Shown one piece after another: positions 32,700 to 41,816 of a stretch of DNA of 43,877 bases (the stretch's first letter is position 1; each line of letters begins with the position of its first letter). This DNA is from Ruminococcus sp. XPD3002 (GTDB lineage: Bacteria; Bacillota; Clostridia; Oscillospirales; Ruminococcaceae): contig FPJT01000013.1 in assembly GCA_900119535.1 (NCBI GenBank), positions 40,673 through 84,549 on the forward strand. Reading direction: 5' to 3'. The notes beneath the pieces are model-generated. The model made no database searches, was not told the origin of the DNA, and saw only the letters and a program-made list of their open reading frames with translations. The translations under genes were made by a program, and so were the position numbers.

Positions 32700-34811
32700 A
32701 TGAGTGATATCAATACGGAAAAACTGGTGGAAAGTTTAAAGAGCGGAGATAAGTCTGCGGCAGACGAGATATACAGACAGTACAGCGAGCCGCTGACGAA
32801 ATTCGTTATAAAACAGGGACTTTCAGAATTTGATGCTCAGGATGTGGTATCAGATACGTTTGTGGAGATGATGAAGCACATTGACCAGCTGAAAGAACCT
32901 TCCGCCTTCAGTTCCTGGATACATACTATAGCAAAGCGCAAGGCATGGGAAGCAAAGAAAAAATTGTCACGCCGTCAGGAACTATCCACAGATATGGATG
33001 AGACGGATGACATTACAGATCAGGATCAGGCTATCGAGCTTACATATGCCCGTGCCCGTGAGGATACGGTCATGCTTCCACAGGATTACGCAGAAAATGA
33101 GGAACTGAAACAGATAATCGCCGAACAGATTGATGCACTCAGCGAAGATCACAAGGAAGCACTTGTATTGTTCTATTACAAGGATAAAAGCATTGCAGAG
33201 ATCGCAGAGCTTACGGGAACTAATATAAACAACGTAAAACAGCGCCTTTATGCGGCACGAAAGAAGCTGAAAGCAAATCTTGAAAAGCTTCAGAAAAGCG
33301 GAGTTGTGCTGTGTGCTGTTCCGTTCACAAAGTTCATATCTTTCTGTGCAGAGAACCTCGGTATTGCTATGGGCACCGGTTCTTTGGGAAGCGCAGCAAC
33401 AGCTTCATCAGTCAAAAGTGCGGCAGCGAAGGGTGCTGAAGAAACATCGAAAAATATCGCAGCGAAAACTGTATCTACTGCTGCAAAAACTGCATCTGCT
33501 GCGGCAAAAACGGGAACAGGTGCAAAGGTCGCTGCTGCCCTTATAGCAGCTGTAACTGTCGGAGGCGGAGCGATTCTGCTGAACAAGTCCGATAAACCCG
33601 AAGTTCGTAAATTTGAAATACAGTCCACCACCCGAATAGCCGACATACCGGAAACGTATTCCGAAAGCGGCTGGAAAGATAGGTATATAGCTGATCTGAC
33701 GGAAAGATATGGAAGTGCAGAAGGTTTGATGGGGGTAATGTTCGATGCGGACGGCGATAAGATACCGGAGCTGTTCATTTACGATAAGAATATGATCAAC
33801 CCCTCTGTTGATACTGATAATAATGACAGATACAGCGTATCTGTGTACTCAAACGGCGGGGGATTAAGTAAAATCGGTACCATTCACTCTGTGCCTGAGA
33901 TATGGTGTTCAGGTGAGCCTTCTGATGATAATATACTGTGTATCACAGTTGATGAAAAGCCTATGTGGAAACTAAAGGCAAAAAGTGATTCCGGCATGGG
34001 CTTAGGTGAAACTATGGACGAGGAGACTGCGAGAAATACATACGATTTTGATACTCAGCCTCATATGCTTATCGCAGACGAGACCTATGGCTACCGTGAA
34101 ATAGGCGATTTCACCTCATGGATAAACAGCTGGAACGGTGATTCTGCACCTGTTAACCAAAATGCTCCCGGATTATCGTACAATACTCTGAACGTATGGC
34201 AGAAGTCGTATTTTGACTATATTGAAATGTTCTCTGATGACTATGACAATATCCGCTGCGGACTGTTCGACGTTAACGGTGACGGCGTAGCGGAAATGCT
34301 GCTTGAATACTGTGATGAAGTTACAGACTCGGGTATCCGTATAAACAACGGTACTCAGCTCATCACCTGCGACAGCAGCGGTGCACGTGATATCTTAGAT
34401 GCAGGAGTTTATCCCGAAGGCTCCAGAAGTGAACTGTCTGGCGGATTTACATTTACAGGTACAACCAATGGTGTATTTTCGGTGTTCCCTGAGAGCAGTG
34501 AAGAATACAAAGTTGTCTATCATGAACTTTACTACACGATAGAAAACGGACATTTTGAGTATGACGGCAGAGGCGATAATTTCGGATATGATCATAACGG
34601 CAATATCGTTTACCTTAATAATCAGGAACCGATAGATGAAGAAAGATTCATGAAAACGCACTACGGTTTTCTGAATGGTGAAACCGCATTGACCACATGT
34701 CCCGGATCATTCGACAGAAAAGCAGATATAACGTGGTTCGATGCATGGCACAAAATTGATCTTTTTGTGGATTACGCATCAAAAACAAATAATACCAAAA
34801 CGGAGGAATAA
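32700..34811 (+). CDS. ECF-like sigma factor fused to a membrane segment and an extracellular domain
   Basis: The 703-residue protein starts with sigma region 2 (about 15-82; DAQDVVSDTFVEMM, FSSWIHTIAKRKAW) and region 4 (about 140-195; LSEDHKEALVLFYYKDKSIA, INNVKQRLYAARKKL). An Ala/Lys/Thr-rich linker (about 225-275), one membrane helix (about 277-295) and a roughly 400-residue ectodomain follow. The ectodomain has two calcium-loop-like segments (FDADGDKIPELFIYD, FDVNGDGVAEMLLEY). The sigma module would be tethered to the membrane, with no separate anti-sigma gene; regulation by proteolysis or direct transmembrane signalling is inferred. The lipoprotein gene follows after 3 bp, using an RBS inside this gene's end. 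Confidence 0.82.
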   Translation: MSDINTEKLVESLKSGDKSAADEIYRQYSEPLTKFVIKQGLSEFDAQDVVSDTFVEMMKHIDQLKEPSAFSSWIHTIAKRKAWEAKKKLSRRQELSTDMDETDDITDQDQAIELTYARAREDTVMLPQDYAENEELKQIIAEQIDALSEDHKEALVLFYYKDKSIAEIAELTGTNINNVKQRLYAARKKLKANLEKLQKSGVVLCAVPFTKFISFCAENLGIAMGTGSLGSAATASSVKSAAAKGAEETSKNIAAKTVSTAAKTASAAAKTGTGAKVAAALIAAVTVGGGAILLNKSDKPEVRKFEIQSTTRIADIPETYSESGWKDRYIADLTERYGSAEGLMGVMFDADGDKIPELFIYDKNMINPSVDTDNNDRYSVSVYSNGGGLSKIGTIHSVPEIWCSGEPSDDNILCITVDEKPMWKLKAKSDSGMGLGETMDEETARNTYDFDTQPHMLIADETYGYREIGDFTSWINSWNGDSAPVNQNAPGLSYNTLNVWQKSYFDYIEMFSDDYDNIRCGLFDVNGDGVAEMLLEYCDEVTDSGIRINNGTQLITCDSSGARDILDAGVYPEGSRSELSGGFTFTGTTNGVFSVFPESSEEYKVVYHELYYTIENGHFEYDGRGDNFGYDHNGNIVYLNNQEPIDEERFMKTHYGFLNGETALTTCPGSFDRKADITWFDAWHKIDLFVDYASKTNNTKTEE

Positions 34812-34814
34812 AAA

Positions 34815-35711
34815 ATGAATATCAGAAATATAACATCAATGGCAGCAGCACTTTGTATATGTGCTGCAATGGCAGGCTGCGGCAATACAAATGGCAGCAG
34901 CGATCAGGCAGCTGAGAAAACAGCTGAAACGACTATAGCAGCAGAGACAGATTCCTTTGCAGGAGCAGAGTACGAAGAGGATGCTCCGATTGCGGAAGCA
35001 GATAACGCCGAGAGCACCGAAGCTCCTGCCGGCCTGGAATTTTCTCCGACTGACGAGATAATAAATGCAGACCTTGCATCGGGCTACATACAGATCGGTG
35101 ATGATATTTTCCGTGAAGGAGGATATATGACCGTAGGCGAATTTATCGCACAGTACGGCGAAAAGTACGACTGCTCCGGGATAGACACTTCCACAGAAGC
35201 AGGAGAGGAATTTACACGTTTTATCGAAGTGACACGGTTCGGTACCGACTTTACCATTGAGCTTGTCTGCAAGGCTCCTGCTGCAGGCAGCGGCACATTA
35301 GCCGATGCGGTGATAGTCAGCTTCGAGCATGAGGGCGGGATCGCTTTTGAAAATACATGGCTTCCCGGCGGCATTGGCAACCACTGCGCCGACCGCAATT
35401 ATGACGGCATGATATCATATATGCAGGAAAAGGGATTTACCGAGACCGAAGATCCTTTCCCGAACGGCAGTGGTCTCAGCGCTTCAAAAATGAAGGAGCA
35501 CGTCGGAACTTACTACGGCTATCAGGACCTTGAAAACATCACGCCATATGGCTTGATCCAATGCTTTGTACAGATAGATGAGGAAAATCTTTACGGCGTA
35601 AAGCCCGTTCTGACCTATGCGTTCTCCGACTATATGGACGGAGATACAGTATATTTCCACCCCAACAATTATTACTACGGCAACGACAGCGATATATACT
35701 CATGGGGTTGA
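34815..35711 (+). CDS. Lipoprotein of unknown function, coupled to the sigma fusion
   Basis: The 298-residue product has a lipoprotein signal MNIRNITSMAAALCICAAMAGC (lipobox Cys near 22), an Ala/Glu/Thr-rich linker (about 25-75) and a folded domain (about 80-298) starting FSPTDEIINADLASGYIQIG and ending in a Tyr/Asn/Asp-rich tail. CGGAGGA within the end of the upstream gene serves as its RBS, so expression is coupled to the sigma fusion. It may be the surface partner or target of that sensor. No family is recognised. Confidence 0.8.
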   Translation: MNIRNITSMAAALCICAAMAGCGNTNGSSDQAAEKTAETTIAAETDSFAGAEYEEDAPIAEADNAESTEAPAGLEFSPTDEIINADLASGYIQIGDDIFREGGYMTVGEFIAQYGEKYDCSGIDTSTEAGEEFTRFIEVTRFGTDFTIELVCKAPAAGSGTLADAVIVSFEHEGGIAFENTWLPGGIGNHCADRNYDGMISYMQEKGFTETEDPFPNGSGLSASKMKEHVGTYYGYQDLENITPYGLIQCFVQIDEENLYGVKPVLTYAFSDYMDGDTVYFHPNNYYYGNDSDIYSWG

Positions 35712-35996
35712 TGTTCTGATACTAATGCAGAAATGGCTGTCTGCTGTTCCGGATACTACACTTATTGAACGGAAAGCGGGCAGTCTCTGCTATTGCTCCA
35801 CCAATTAACTCTTGAAGAAATATTGCGACGGACTGGCAGAGAAAGGCAAGGAAGAAAGCCGCAGGAATGCTGTCGCATTTCAAGACTTTCTGACGCAGTA
35901 TTTCGCTGTCAGGACAAGCAAGAAAATTCAGGAGTTAATTGGGGGAGCAATAACAAGCTCTATGTGTTTGATCCTTGCCTTTTTGGCGAAAGTTAT
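35712..35996 (+). other. Unassigned stretch, possible gene remnant
   Basis: About 285 bp between the lipoprotein stop and a terminator. One frame (TTG at 35812) gives a helical, charged segment KKYCDGLAEKGKEESRRNAV then AFQDFLTQYFAVRTSKKIQE. It would run through the terminator hairpin and has no ribosome site. It may be a decayed gene, but I do not recognise it. Confidence 0.3.
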
Positions 35997-36041
35997 AGCA
36001 GGAGTATGTCCGCTTATCACAAACATACTCCTGCTTTTTTT
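35997..36041 (+). terminator. Terminator separating the sigma-fusion operon from the TIR operon
   Basis: Perfect 13-bp stem AGCAGGAGTATGT/ACATACTCCTGCT (35997-36009 with 36023-36035) followed by a seven-T run. Confidence 0.92.
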
Positions 36042-36102
36042 ATCGTATTTGGTCAGCTTAATGACATTCGCCTAAAGGCGGTTATTGAGTTCACATTTAT
36101 TA

Positions 36103-36131
36103 TTGCTATTTCTGGTATTTTGTGCTACAAT
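36103..36131 (+). promoter_or_regulatory. Promoter of the TIR / TrkA-RyR operon
   Basis: TTGCTA (36103-36108), 17 bp, TACAAT (36126-36131) with an extended TGC just before the -10, about 37 bp before the ATG. Confidence 0.65.
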
Positions 36132-36167
36132 ATCATTATATGAATTGCATATAAAAAGGAGAAAGAG

Positions 36168-39100
36168 ATGGAATACAAATACAAAGCTTTTATCAGCTAC
36201 CGCCATATCGAGCCCGATATGCAGGCAGCAGAGAGATTACAGAAGCTGCTTGAATCCTATAAGCCGCCGAAGTCTCTTGGCGTAAAAAAGGAAAACTGGC
36301 GTATTTTCCGTGATGTTTCGGAGCTTCAGTCCAGCAGCGACCTTAGTGAAATAATCAAGAATGCTATTGAGTCGTCGGAGTACCTCATCGTTATCTGCTC
36401 GCCGCAGTACACCGAATCCAAGTGGTGCTTGCAGGAGCTCACCCGTTTCCGTGAGCTTCACGGCAACAAGAACACTAATATCGTCACCCTGCTGGTAAAC
36501 GGCGATCCGAAGGAGTCGTTTCCTGAGGAGCTCACTTACGCCGAGTTGACCACAACCAACGAAAAGGGAGAAGAGGTCACGGTAAAGGTGGATGTTGAGC
36601 CGCTTGCCGCAAATATAGTAGCTGACGATCTGAAGGACTCCATGAAAAAACTCAATACCGAGTATCTGCGTATCGCTGCTCCACTGCTTGGATGCGACTT
36701 TAACGATCTTTTTCAGCGTGAAAAGCGTCGAGAGGCGGCAAGAAAACGCCGTATCTTCGGTGGTGTGTCAGGCATACTCTCACTCATATCCATTATCAGC
36801 GTAGCTTCTGCAGTCACCATAAACGGTAAGAACAAGCAGATACAGAAGCAGAATGACCAGATAATGGAACAGAATGCAGAGATCGAGAATAAGAACAGTG
36901 AACTTCTTGTGGAGAATGCAGGTCACCTTGCAGTTGAATCCGAAAATCTTTACAAGGAGAGCAGTCTGATCCCTGCCATAAAAAAAGCTGTAGCAGCTCT
37001 GCCATCGGCAGACGAAGAAAAGCCCGTGCTCCCGGAAGCAGAGTATGCTCTTTCCCGTGAGCTGGGAATGTTCAGCCACACTCAGCTTGTGCCTCAGATC
37101 TCTCTGAAGCATGAATGTGCTGTAGAGCAGCTTTCCTTTATGGGCGGAGGAAAGACAGTAGTTTCAAAGGACGCGACGGGAGTATACTTCTGGGATGCTG
37201 AAACAGGCAAGCTCATAAAGAAAATATCTGCTTCCGACAGTGAGTTTGCATCAGAGTCGGGAAGCTCCAATGAACTGACTGCTTACTTCGATGTAAGTAC
37301 CGATAAGACAGGCACATACTTCACGAATACAGGCTCTCCCAGCAGCGTCACCTACGAGAACAGCTCCGTATTCAATAAGGTATACACCTACTTTGTACAC
37401 TCTGTTGACGAAGAAGAACCTGGCACAGGCAGCGATGTGTACATATTCAACTCCGACAAATCAGTATGGCGTGTTGACGGTGCAACGGGCGAGATAAAGT
37501 GGAACTGTCCGAAATCGGAAAATGTTTATAAATACCTCGACGCAGTTATGGACGAAAAACACATTCTCAGGCTGTATAATGAAAAACGTGAGTTGACAAA
37601 CGGTTCAGCTATCATGGGAGATGATTACTTCCTTGAGATAATTGACCGTGAAACAGGCAAGGTAGTTGACACAGCAAAGGTAGATAAGTCAGAAAGCTCT
37701 ATCGGATTCCTCATGGATCTGGAGATAAAAGCCTACCGCAATGGTCTTGTATATATTTACAGCGATTCCGATAAAAAGCTGAAAGCCTATGAGATAAAGG
37801 ATCATGCTCTCAAACTCAGGAACGAGACAGAGATCAGATATCCTTTTGACACAGGCATCAACAAAGAATATCTGCAGTTCTTCAATGACGAACCTGTTAC
37901 GGCTGCCTGCAGCATAATGGCGTTCAACCTCAATACTGAGTTCACACGCTATGACAAAGATATGAAGGCGAAAAAGTGGAGCACTGATATTCCCGTAAAC
38001 TATCAGAATAAAGGAAAAATGTTCCTGATGCCTGCATCGAACACAAAATACGAGCACGATGTCCTTGCTGTCACCACAAATCGCTCAGTATCCTTTTTAG
38101 ACTATGAAAACGGTAAGCTGATAAAGAACCTGTCAATTGAAGGCGAGATTATAGACGTTTCGTTCAGTCAGAACGGTTTGGTGATGTTCACACTTGACAG
38201 CGGTGAGGAATATGCAGTAAGCCTGAACAATTACATATCAGGTGATGATGCGGATAATGCGGCTTACAGAGTACAGACCATGAATACAAAAGTCTCGCTT
38301 TGCAGCTACAGTCTCGGAAAGTATGCAACTTCCGAGAATTACTCCAACACTGCCTATATACAGTATCCTAAGCAGACTTCCGCCTACACCGATATAGACA
38401 CGGGAGAATTCATGTACAACCGTGATGTTGCTGCCGTATCGGACGACGGTTCAAAGGCAGCTGTTGTTTCAACATTCTATCCTGATGGTGAGTACAACAG
38501 CAGCAGTATCCTGACCTGTCACCTGTTTATATATGATACAGATTCAGGCTTGTGTACCGAAGTATCAGCGCTTAAAGACTTCAAAGTTAACAGTGCTGCC
38601 TTTGTGGATAACAGCAAGCTGATAGTAAATGTCAGCGAAAAGACTTCGGGCGGCACATATTCTATTGAGGACAAGACCATGCTCATAGACGTTGCAGATG
38701 GAAAAGCTGAGGTCATTAAGGATGCGCCTTCGGCTAAGCGCTCAACAGTTGAGCTTATACCTGTCCCGGGCGGTGCTTACTATTCAGCTGATTCAGAAAA
38801 GAATCTTGTATTTGTTTCTTCCGACGGAAGCTGCAAGACATGGGCGGTCAGGGATGAAGGCTCATTCACTGCTGACAGGGAAATAATAAACAATATGTAT
38901 GCTGTTTCGGGCAGCAAGGCTGCCATGTATGCTAAGTTCAGCGGGGAGGACAGCAAGAACGCTCTTATCGTTTACGACTTTTCAGTCGGTCAGCATCTTG
39001 AGCTTGAATACAACGTAAGCGATGAATCCGAGGTACAGCGCATATTCTGGCAGAACGCTGACACAGTGGGAGTACTTTTCAATAACCGCACTGTCGTTCT

Positions 39101-39575
39101 CTTCGACGCTGCTAACGGCAAATTGAAAAACGAAGTCTCGATCAACGGGACAAGTCAGGAGCCTGTCTCCGTTTCCGCAGTCAGTGATGATATCTTTGCC
39201 GTGCTTTGCCGTGATTCATGCCTTTACGAAATGAACTCCGACGGCTTCACAGGAAGAAGCTGCCGGCTCGATTTCAGCAGCGACAATGAGATATATGAGT
39301 CAGACAGCTCTTCTGCGGCTCTTCTGGAGACCAGACCAACAGCGGACAAGAGCCATATATACGCTGTATGGAACAAGTCTCAGGCATGGCTCATTGATAC
39401 TGACAGATTCACTGTACGCTACAGGATAGATGATTTCGCAGCAGCTCCTGCCGCAGCCGATAAGGTATTCATCAGCGACGAAGGCAGGAACAAAACAGGT
39501 ATGTTCCCTATATACACTACACAGCAGCTCCTTGATGCCGCAAAGGATTATCTTTCGGCACTTGGTGAAGCATGA
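36168..39575 (+). CDS. TIR-domain transmembrane protein with a large C-terminal beta-propeller
   Basis: The 1135-residue protein has an N-terminal TIR domain (about 4-180): box 1 KAFISYRH (6-13), IFRDVSELQSSSDL, and YTESKWCLQEL, in which E90 sits where TIR NADases keep the catalytic glutamate. A basic stretch (QREKRREAARKRR, 184-196) precedes one membrane helix (about 197-219), then a coiled coil (about 221-262). A roughly 850-residue beta-propeller region follows, with repeated D-x-x-x-G-K/E-L/I-x blades (YFWDAETGKLIKK, SFLDYENGKLIKN, VLFDAANGKLKNE). By the positive-inside rule the TIR is cytoplasmic and the propeller outside. A sensor-to-NADase role is inferred. The RyR gene starts 13 bp later. 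GGAGAAAGAG is the RBS. Confidence 0.88.
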   Translation: MEYKYKAFISYRHIEPDMQAAERLQKLLESYKPPKSLGVKKENWRIFRDVSELQSSSDLSEIIKNAIESSEYLIVICSPQYTESKWCLQELTRFRELHGNKNTNIVTLLVNGDPKESFPEELTYAELTTTNEKGEEVTVKVDVEPLAANIVADDLKDSMKKLNTEYLRIAAPLLGCDFNDLFQREKRREAARKRRIFGGVSGILSLISIISVASAVTINGKNKQIQKQNDQIMEQNAEIENKNSELLVENAGHLAVESENLYKESSLIPAIKKAVAALPSADEEKPVLPEAEYALSRELGMFSHTQLVPQISLKHECAVEQLSFMGGGKTVVSKDATGVYFWDAETGKLIKKISASDSEFASESGSSNELTAYFDVSTDKTGTYFTNTGSPSSVTYENSSVFNKVYTYFVHSVDEEEPGTGSDVYIFNSDKSVWRVDGATGEIKWNCPKSENVYKYLDAVMDEKHILRLYNEKRELTNGSAIMGDDYFLEIIDRETGKVVDTAKVDKSESSIGFLMDLEIKAYRNGLVYIYSDSDKKLKAYEIKDHALKLRNETEIRYPFDTGINKEYLQFFNDEPVTAACSIMAFNLNTEFTRYDKDMKAKKWSTDIPVNYQNKGKMFLMPASNTKYEHDVLAVTTNRSVSFLDYENGKLIKNLSIEGEIIDVSFSQNGLVMFTLDSGEEYAVSLNNYISGDDADNAAYRVQTMNTKVSLCSYSLGKYATSENYSNTAYIQYPKQTSAYTDIDTGEFMYNRDVAAVSDDGSKAAVVSTFYPDGEYNSSSILTCHLFIYDTDSGLCTEVSALKDFKVNSAAFVDNSKLIVNVSEKTSGGTYSIEDKTMLIDVADGKAEVIKDAPSAKRSTVELIPVPGGAYYSADSEKNLVFVSSDGSCKTWAVRDEGSFTADREIINNMYAVSGSKAAMYAKFSGEDSKNALIVYDFSVGQHLELEYNVSDESEVQRIFWQNADTVGVLFNNRTVVLFDAANGKLKNEVSINGTSQEPVSVSAVSDDIFAVLCRDSCLYEMNSDGFTGRSCRLDFSSDNEIYESDSSSAALLETRPTADKSHIYAVWNKSQAWLIDTDRFTVRYRIDDFAAAPAAADKVFISDEGRNKTGMFPIYTTQQLLDAAKDYLSALGEA

Positions 39576-39588
39576 AAGGACATGACAG

Positions 39589-41565
39589 ATGAGTAATAAC
39601 AAAAGTCGTAAAAATATGACACGGCTGATATTCCTTCTGGCAGTGTTGTCGTTTCTGATAGCAACTGCTCAGGGTATCATATACTATAAGAATTACGATT
39701 CTTTCTTCAAATTGCTGCTGGTGCTGCAAAACAGTATCAATGCATTCGGCTTCAAGGCTTCCGTGACCATAAAGGATACAGTTGCCTTTATGAAGGATAA
39801 TCCCTCGGCTCTGAACAAGAGCATTGGCTATGCCTACTGTATCGCTGTGTTCACTGCGCCATACTGCACTCTCTCATTCTTATACAAATTTCTTGAGCGG
39901 CTGCTGCGCTTCATAATATTCTTCCGCAGGGATAAGAACTGCCGCCATATTGTAGTTTTTGGCTATAACAACGACGTAAAATCAATGCTGAAAAACAACA
40001 GATCCGATCCGAAGAAAAACTGTATCCACATAGTGACTAACGAATCGATAGACAGCGAGGAGATATATCGCCTGAACAAGTCAGGTTATGTGGTTCACTA
40101 CGCCGATGTACTCAAGGCAGCAGAGTCAGAGCTCCAGTTCCTTCTTGCAAAGACTCATATAGAGACGGCAACTAATATCATTCTTTTTGAGAGTTCATCC
40201 ATAAGGAACTTCTCTCTGTTGCAGCTGTTCCGTCTGAATGATAATGACTCATCCGAAAGGATAAAGCTGGCACAGGGAACAAAAATTTCATGCAGGTGCG
40301 AGGAAGAGGGCATCGGAAGACTTATCGCGGAGTATTACAACAGCGTTGCAGGCACGGACGCTTTCTTCGACCTTGAACTTGTCGGACTTCCCGAAATGCA
40401 GATACACAAAATGTACTCCGACCATCCGATCCATACCATTTACAAGGGAACGGACATCCCGCTGAAGGACTGGACTGCACATCTGTTGGTAGCAGGATTT
40501 GGTCAGTTGGGACAGCAGGCAGTATTGCAGGCAATGAACCTCGGTATCGTCCACGAGAGCAACCGTATCATTATCGACGTTTTCGACAGCAATATCAAAA
40601 TAAAAAAGGCTGTGTTCCTCAATCAGCTCAGCCGTGATACTTTCGATATAAGCGACAACAGAGTCACACTGAAAAGCGATGCCGCAGACGGACTTCTTGA
40701 AATAAACTTTCACGAGCTGAATATCTCACACCTCAGTTTCTATGACCTGATACGCAGCAAGCTTGACACCGAGCCATACACCTACGTTGTCATAGCTCTT
40801 GAAAATATTGATCTTTCCGTAAACTGTGCAATACAGCTTGAGGAACTGTTTGATGAGCGCGGTCTTAAGGTGCCTATTCTGATGCGAATGGATGCCGACA
40901 GACGACTTGCAGGCTATATTTCCGCTGAGAACAGCTCCCTTGCAAATGTGAGCCTTATCGACGACAGAAGCATCGTCATTACTATCGACATGATTATCAA
41001 CCGCGAGATAGACCGCCGCGCCAAGGACTACAACCATTTCTACAACAATATAAAACTTATAACCGCCGATGAAACAGGAACCGTGGATAACTCGGACGAG
41101 GATCCTGAGCAGGAATGGAACAGGCTTCGTCTTTTCCGACGCTCGTCCAGCAAGGCTGCCGCATATCATGACGAAGTGAAGAACGATATTATCCCCAGGC
41201 TTGCAGCCGAAAACGGTGTTGATCTGTTGAAAAAGCTTGAAGAACTCTTAGGCAGCAACGGCTCTCTGATGCGGTATACAGGTTCGGCATGGCAGATGAA
41301 CGGTACTGAGGAAGAAGTAATGGAAAAGCTGAAAAAGGACAGCTTTGCGTACGGACTGGTTTCTCTGGAGCACCGCCGTTGGTGCTGCTATATGGCTTCC
41401 ATAGGCTGGCGTTCGGGTGAACGCAGTGACAAGTTCCGCAGGAATCCCTGCCTTGTGACTCAGCAAAAGCTCATGGAGACTAAGCCCGAGATGTGTAAGT
41501 ATGACCTTATGTCGCTTATGGCAAGATACAAAACGGACATTTTAAATCATTCAGCAATCGGATAA
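39589..41565 (+). CDS. Two-TM protein with tandem TrkA-N/RCK-like Rossmann domains and a C-terminal RyR domain
   Basis: The 658-residue protein has TM1 (about 11-33) and TM2 (about 78-112) with a short external loop, then a cytoplasmic part. A first Rossmann-like domain (HIVVFGYNND, from 119) is degenerate in its glycine loop. A second has LLVAGFGQLGQQ (299-310), the GxGxxG loop of TrkA-N. The C-terminus (about 586-652) matches the RyR domain pattern: LEHRRWCCYMASIGWRSGE, then NPCLV and a late D-LM. RCK and RyR domains bind nucleotides or gate channels, so this may be a ligand-gated pore or membrane effector responding to a TIR-made nucleotide. AAGGACATGACAG precedes the ATG. The pairing with the TIR gene is tight. 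Confidence 0.87.
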   Translation: MSNNKSRKNMTRLIFLLAVLSFLIATAQGIIYYKNYDSFFKLLLVLQNSINAFGFKASVTIKDTVAFMKDNPSALNKSIGYAYCIAVFTAPYCTLSFLYKFLERLLRFIIFFRRDKNCRHIVVFGYNNDVKSMLKNNRSDPKKNCIHIVTNESIDSEEIYRLNKSGYVVHYADVLKAAESELQFLLAKTHIETATNIILFESSSIRNFSLLQLFRLNDNDSSERIKLAQGTKISCRCEEEGIGRLIAEYYNSVAGTDAFFDLELVGLPEMQIHKMYSDHPIHTIYKGTDIPLKDWTAHLLVAGFGQLGQQAVLQAMNLGIVHESNRIIIDVFDSNIKIKKAVFLNQLSRDTFDISDNRVTLKSDAADGLLEINFHELNISHLSFYDLIRSKLDTEPYTYVVIALENIDLSVNCAIQLEELFDERGLKVPILMRMDADRRLAGYISAENSSLANVSLIDDRSIVITIDMIINREIDRRAKDYNHFYNNIKLITADETGTVDNSDEDPEQEWNRLRLFRRSSSKAAAYHDEVKNDIIPRLAAENGVDLLKKLEELLGSNGSLMRYTGSAWQMNGTEEEVMEKLKKDSFAYGLVSLEHRRWCCYMASIGWRSGERSDKFRRNPCLVTQQKLMETKPEMCKYDLMSLMARYKTDILNHSAIG

Positions 41566-41662
41566 GATCAGCTTGTATCAATATCTCTGATTCGGTCACA
41601 TGCCTTGGAATTGTTGAGACCGATCTACAGAAATTAGCCAAACAACAGGCTGTTAAATCAAT

Positions 41663-41689
41663 TACAGGGACGCTTTTGGCGTCCCTGTA
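41663..41689 (+). terminator. Terminator of the TIR / RyR operon
   Basis: Perfect 11-bp stem TACAGGGACGC/GCGTCCCTGTA (41663-41673 with 41679-41689), loop TTTTG; the following T-run is interrupted. Confidence 0.75.
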
Positions 41690-41690
41690 G

Positions 41691-41816
41691 TATTTATATA
41701 TTGAACGAACAATAGAACGTCAGCTGGCAGACGTGAATTCTGATTCAGAAGTTTCTGTTGCAGACTTAGTATGTATGTCTGAATATCTGCTGGGTGATCA
41801 TATGTCATTCAGATGA
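41691..41816 (+). pseudogene. Orphan dockerin remnant
   Basis: The open frame after a stop at 41688-41690 ends ADVNSDSEVSVADLVCMSEY then LLGDHMSFR and TGA (41814-41816). This is a single recognisable dockerin calcium loop and helix (D-V-N-S-D-S-E-V-S-V-A-D). There is no start codon, ribosome site, signal peptide or second dockerin half. It looks like the decayed 3' fragment of a cellulosomal gene left next to the TIR/RyR operon. Confidence 0.65.

Noticed and set aside
35793..36143. Long plus-strand frames between the lipoprotein and the TIR gene
   Set aside because: They read through a perfect terminator hairpin and the TIR promoter and have low-complexity hydrophobic ends.
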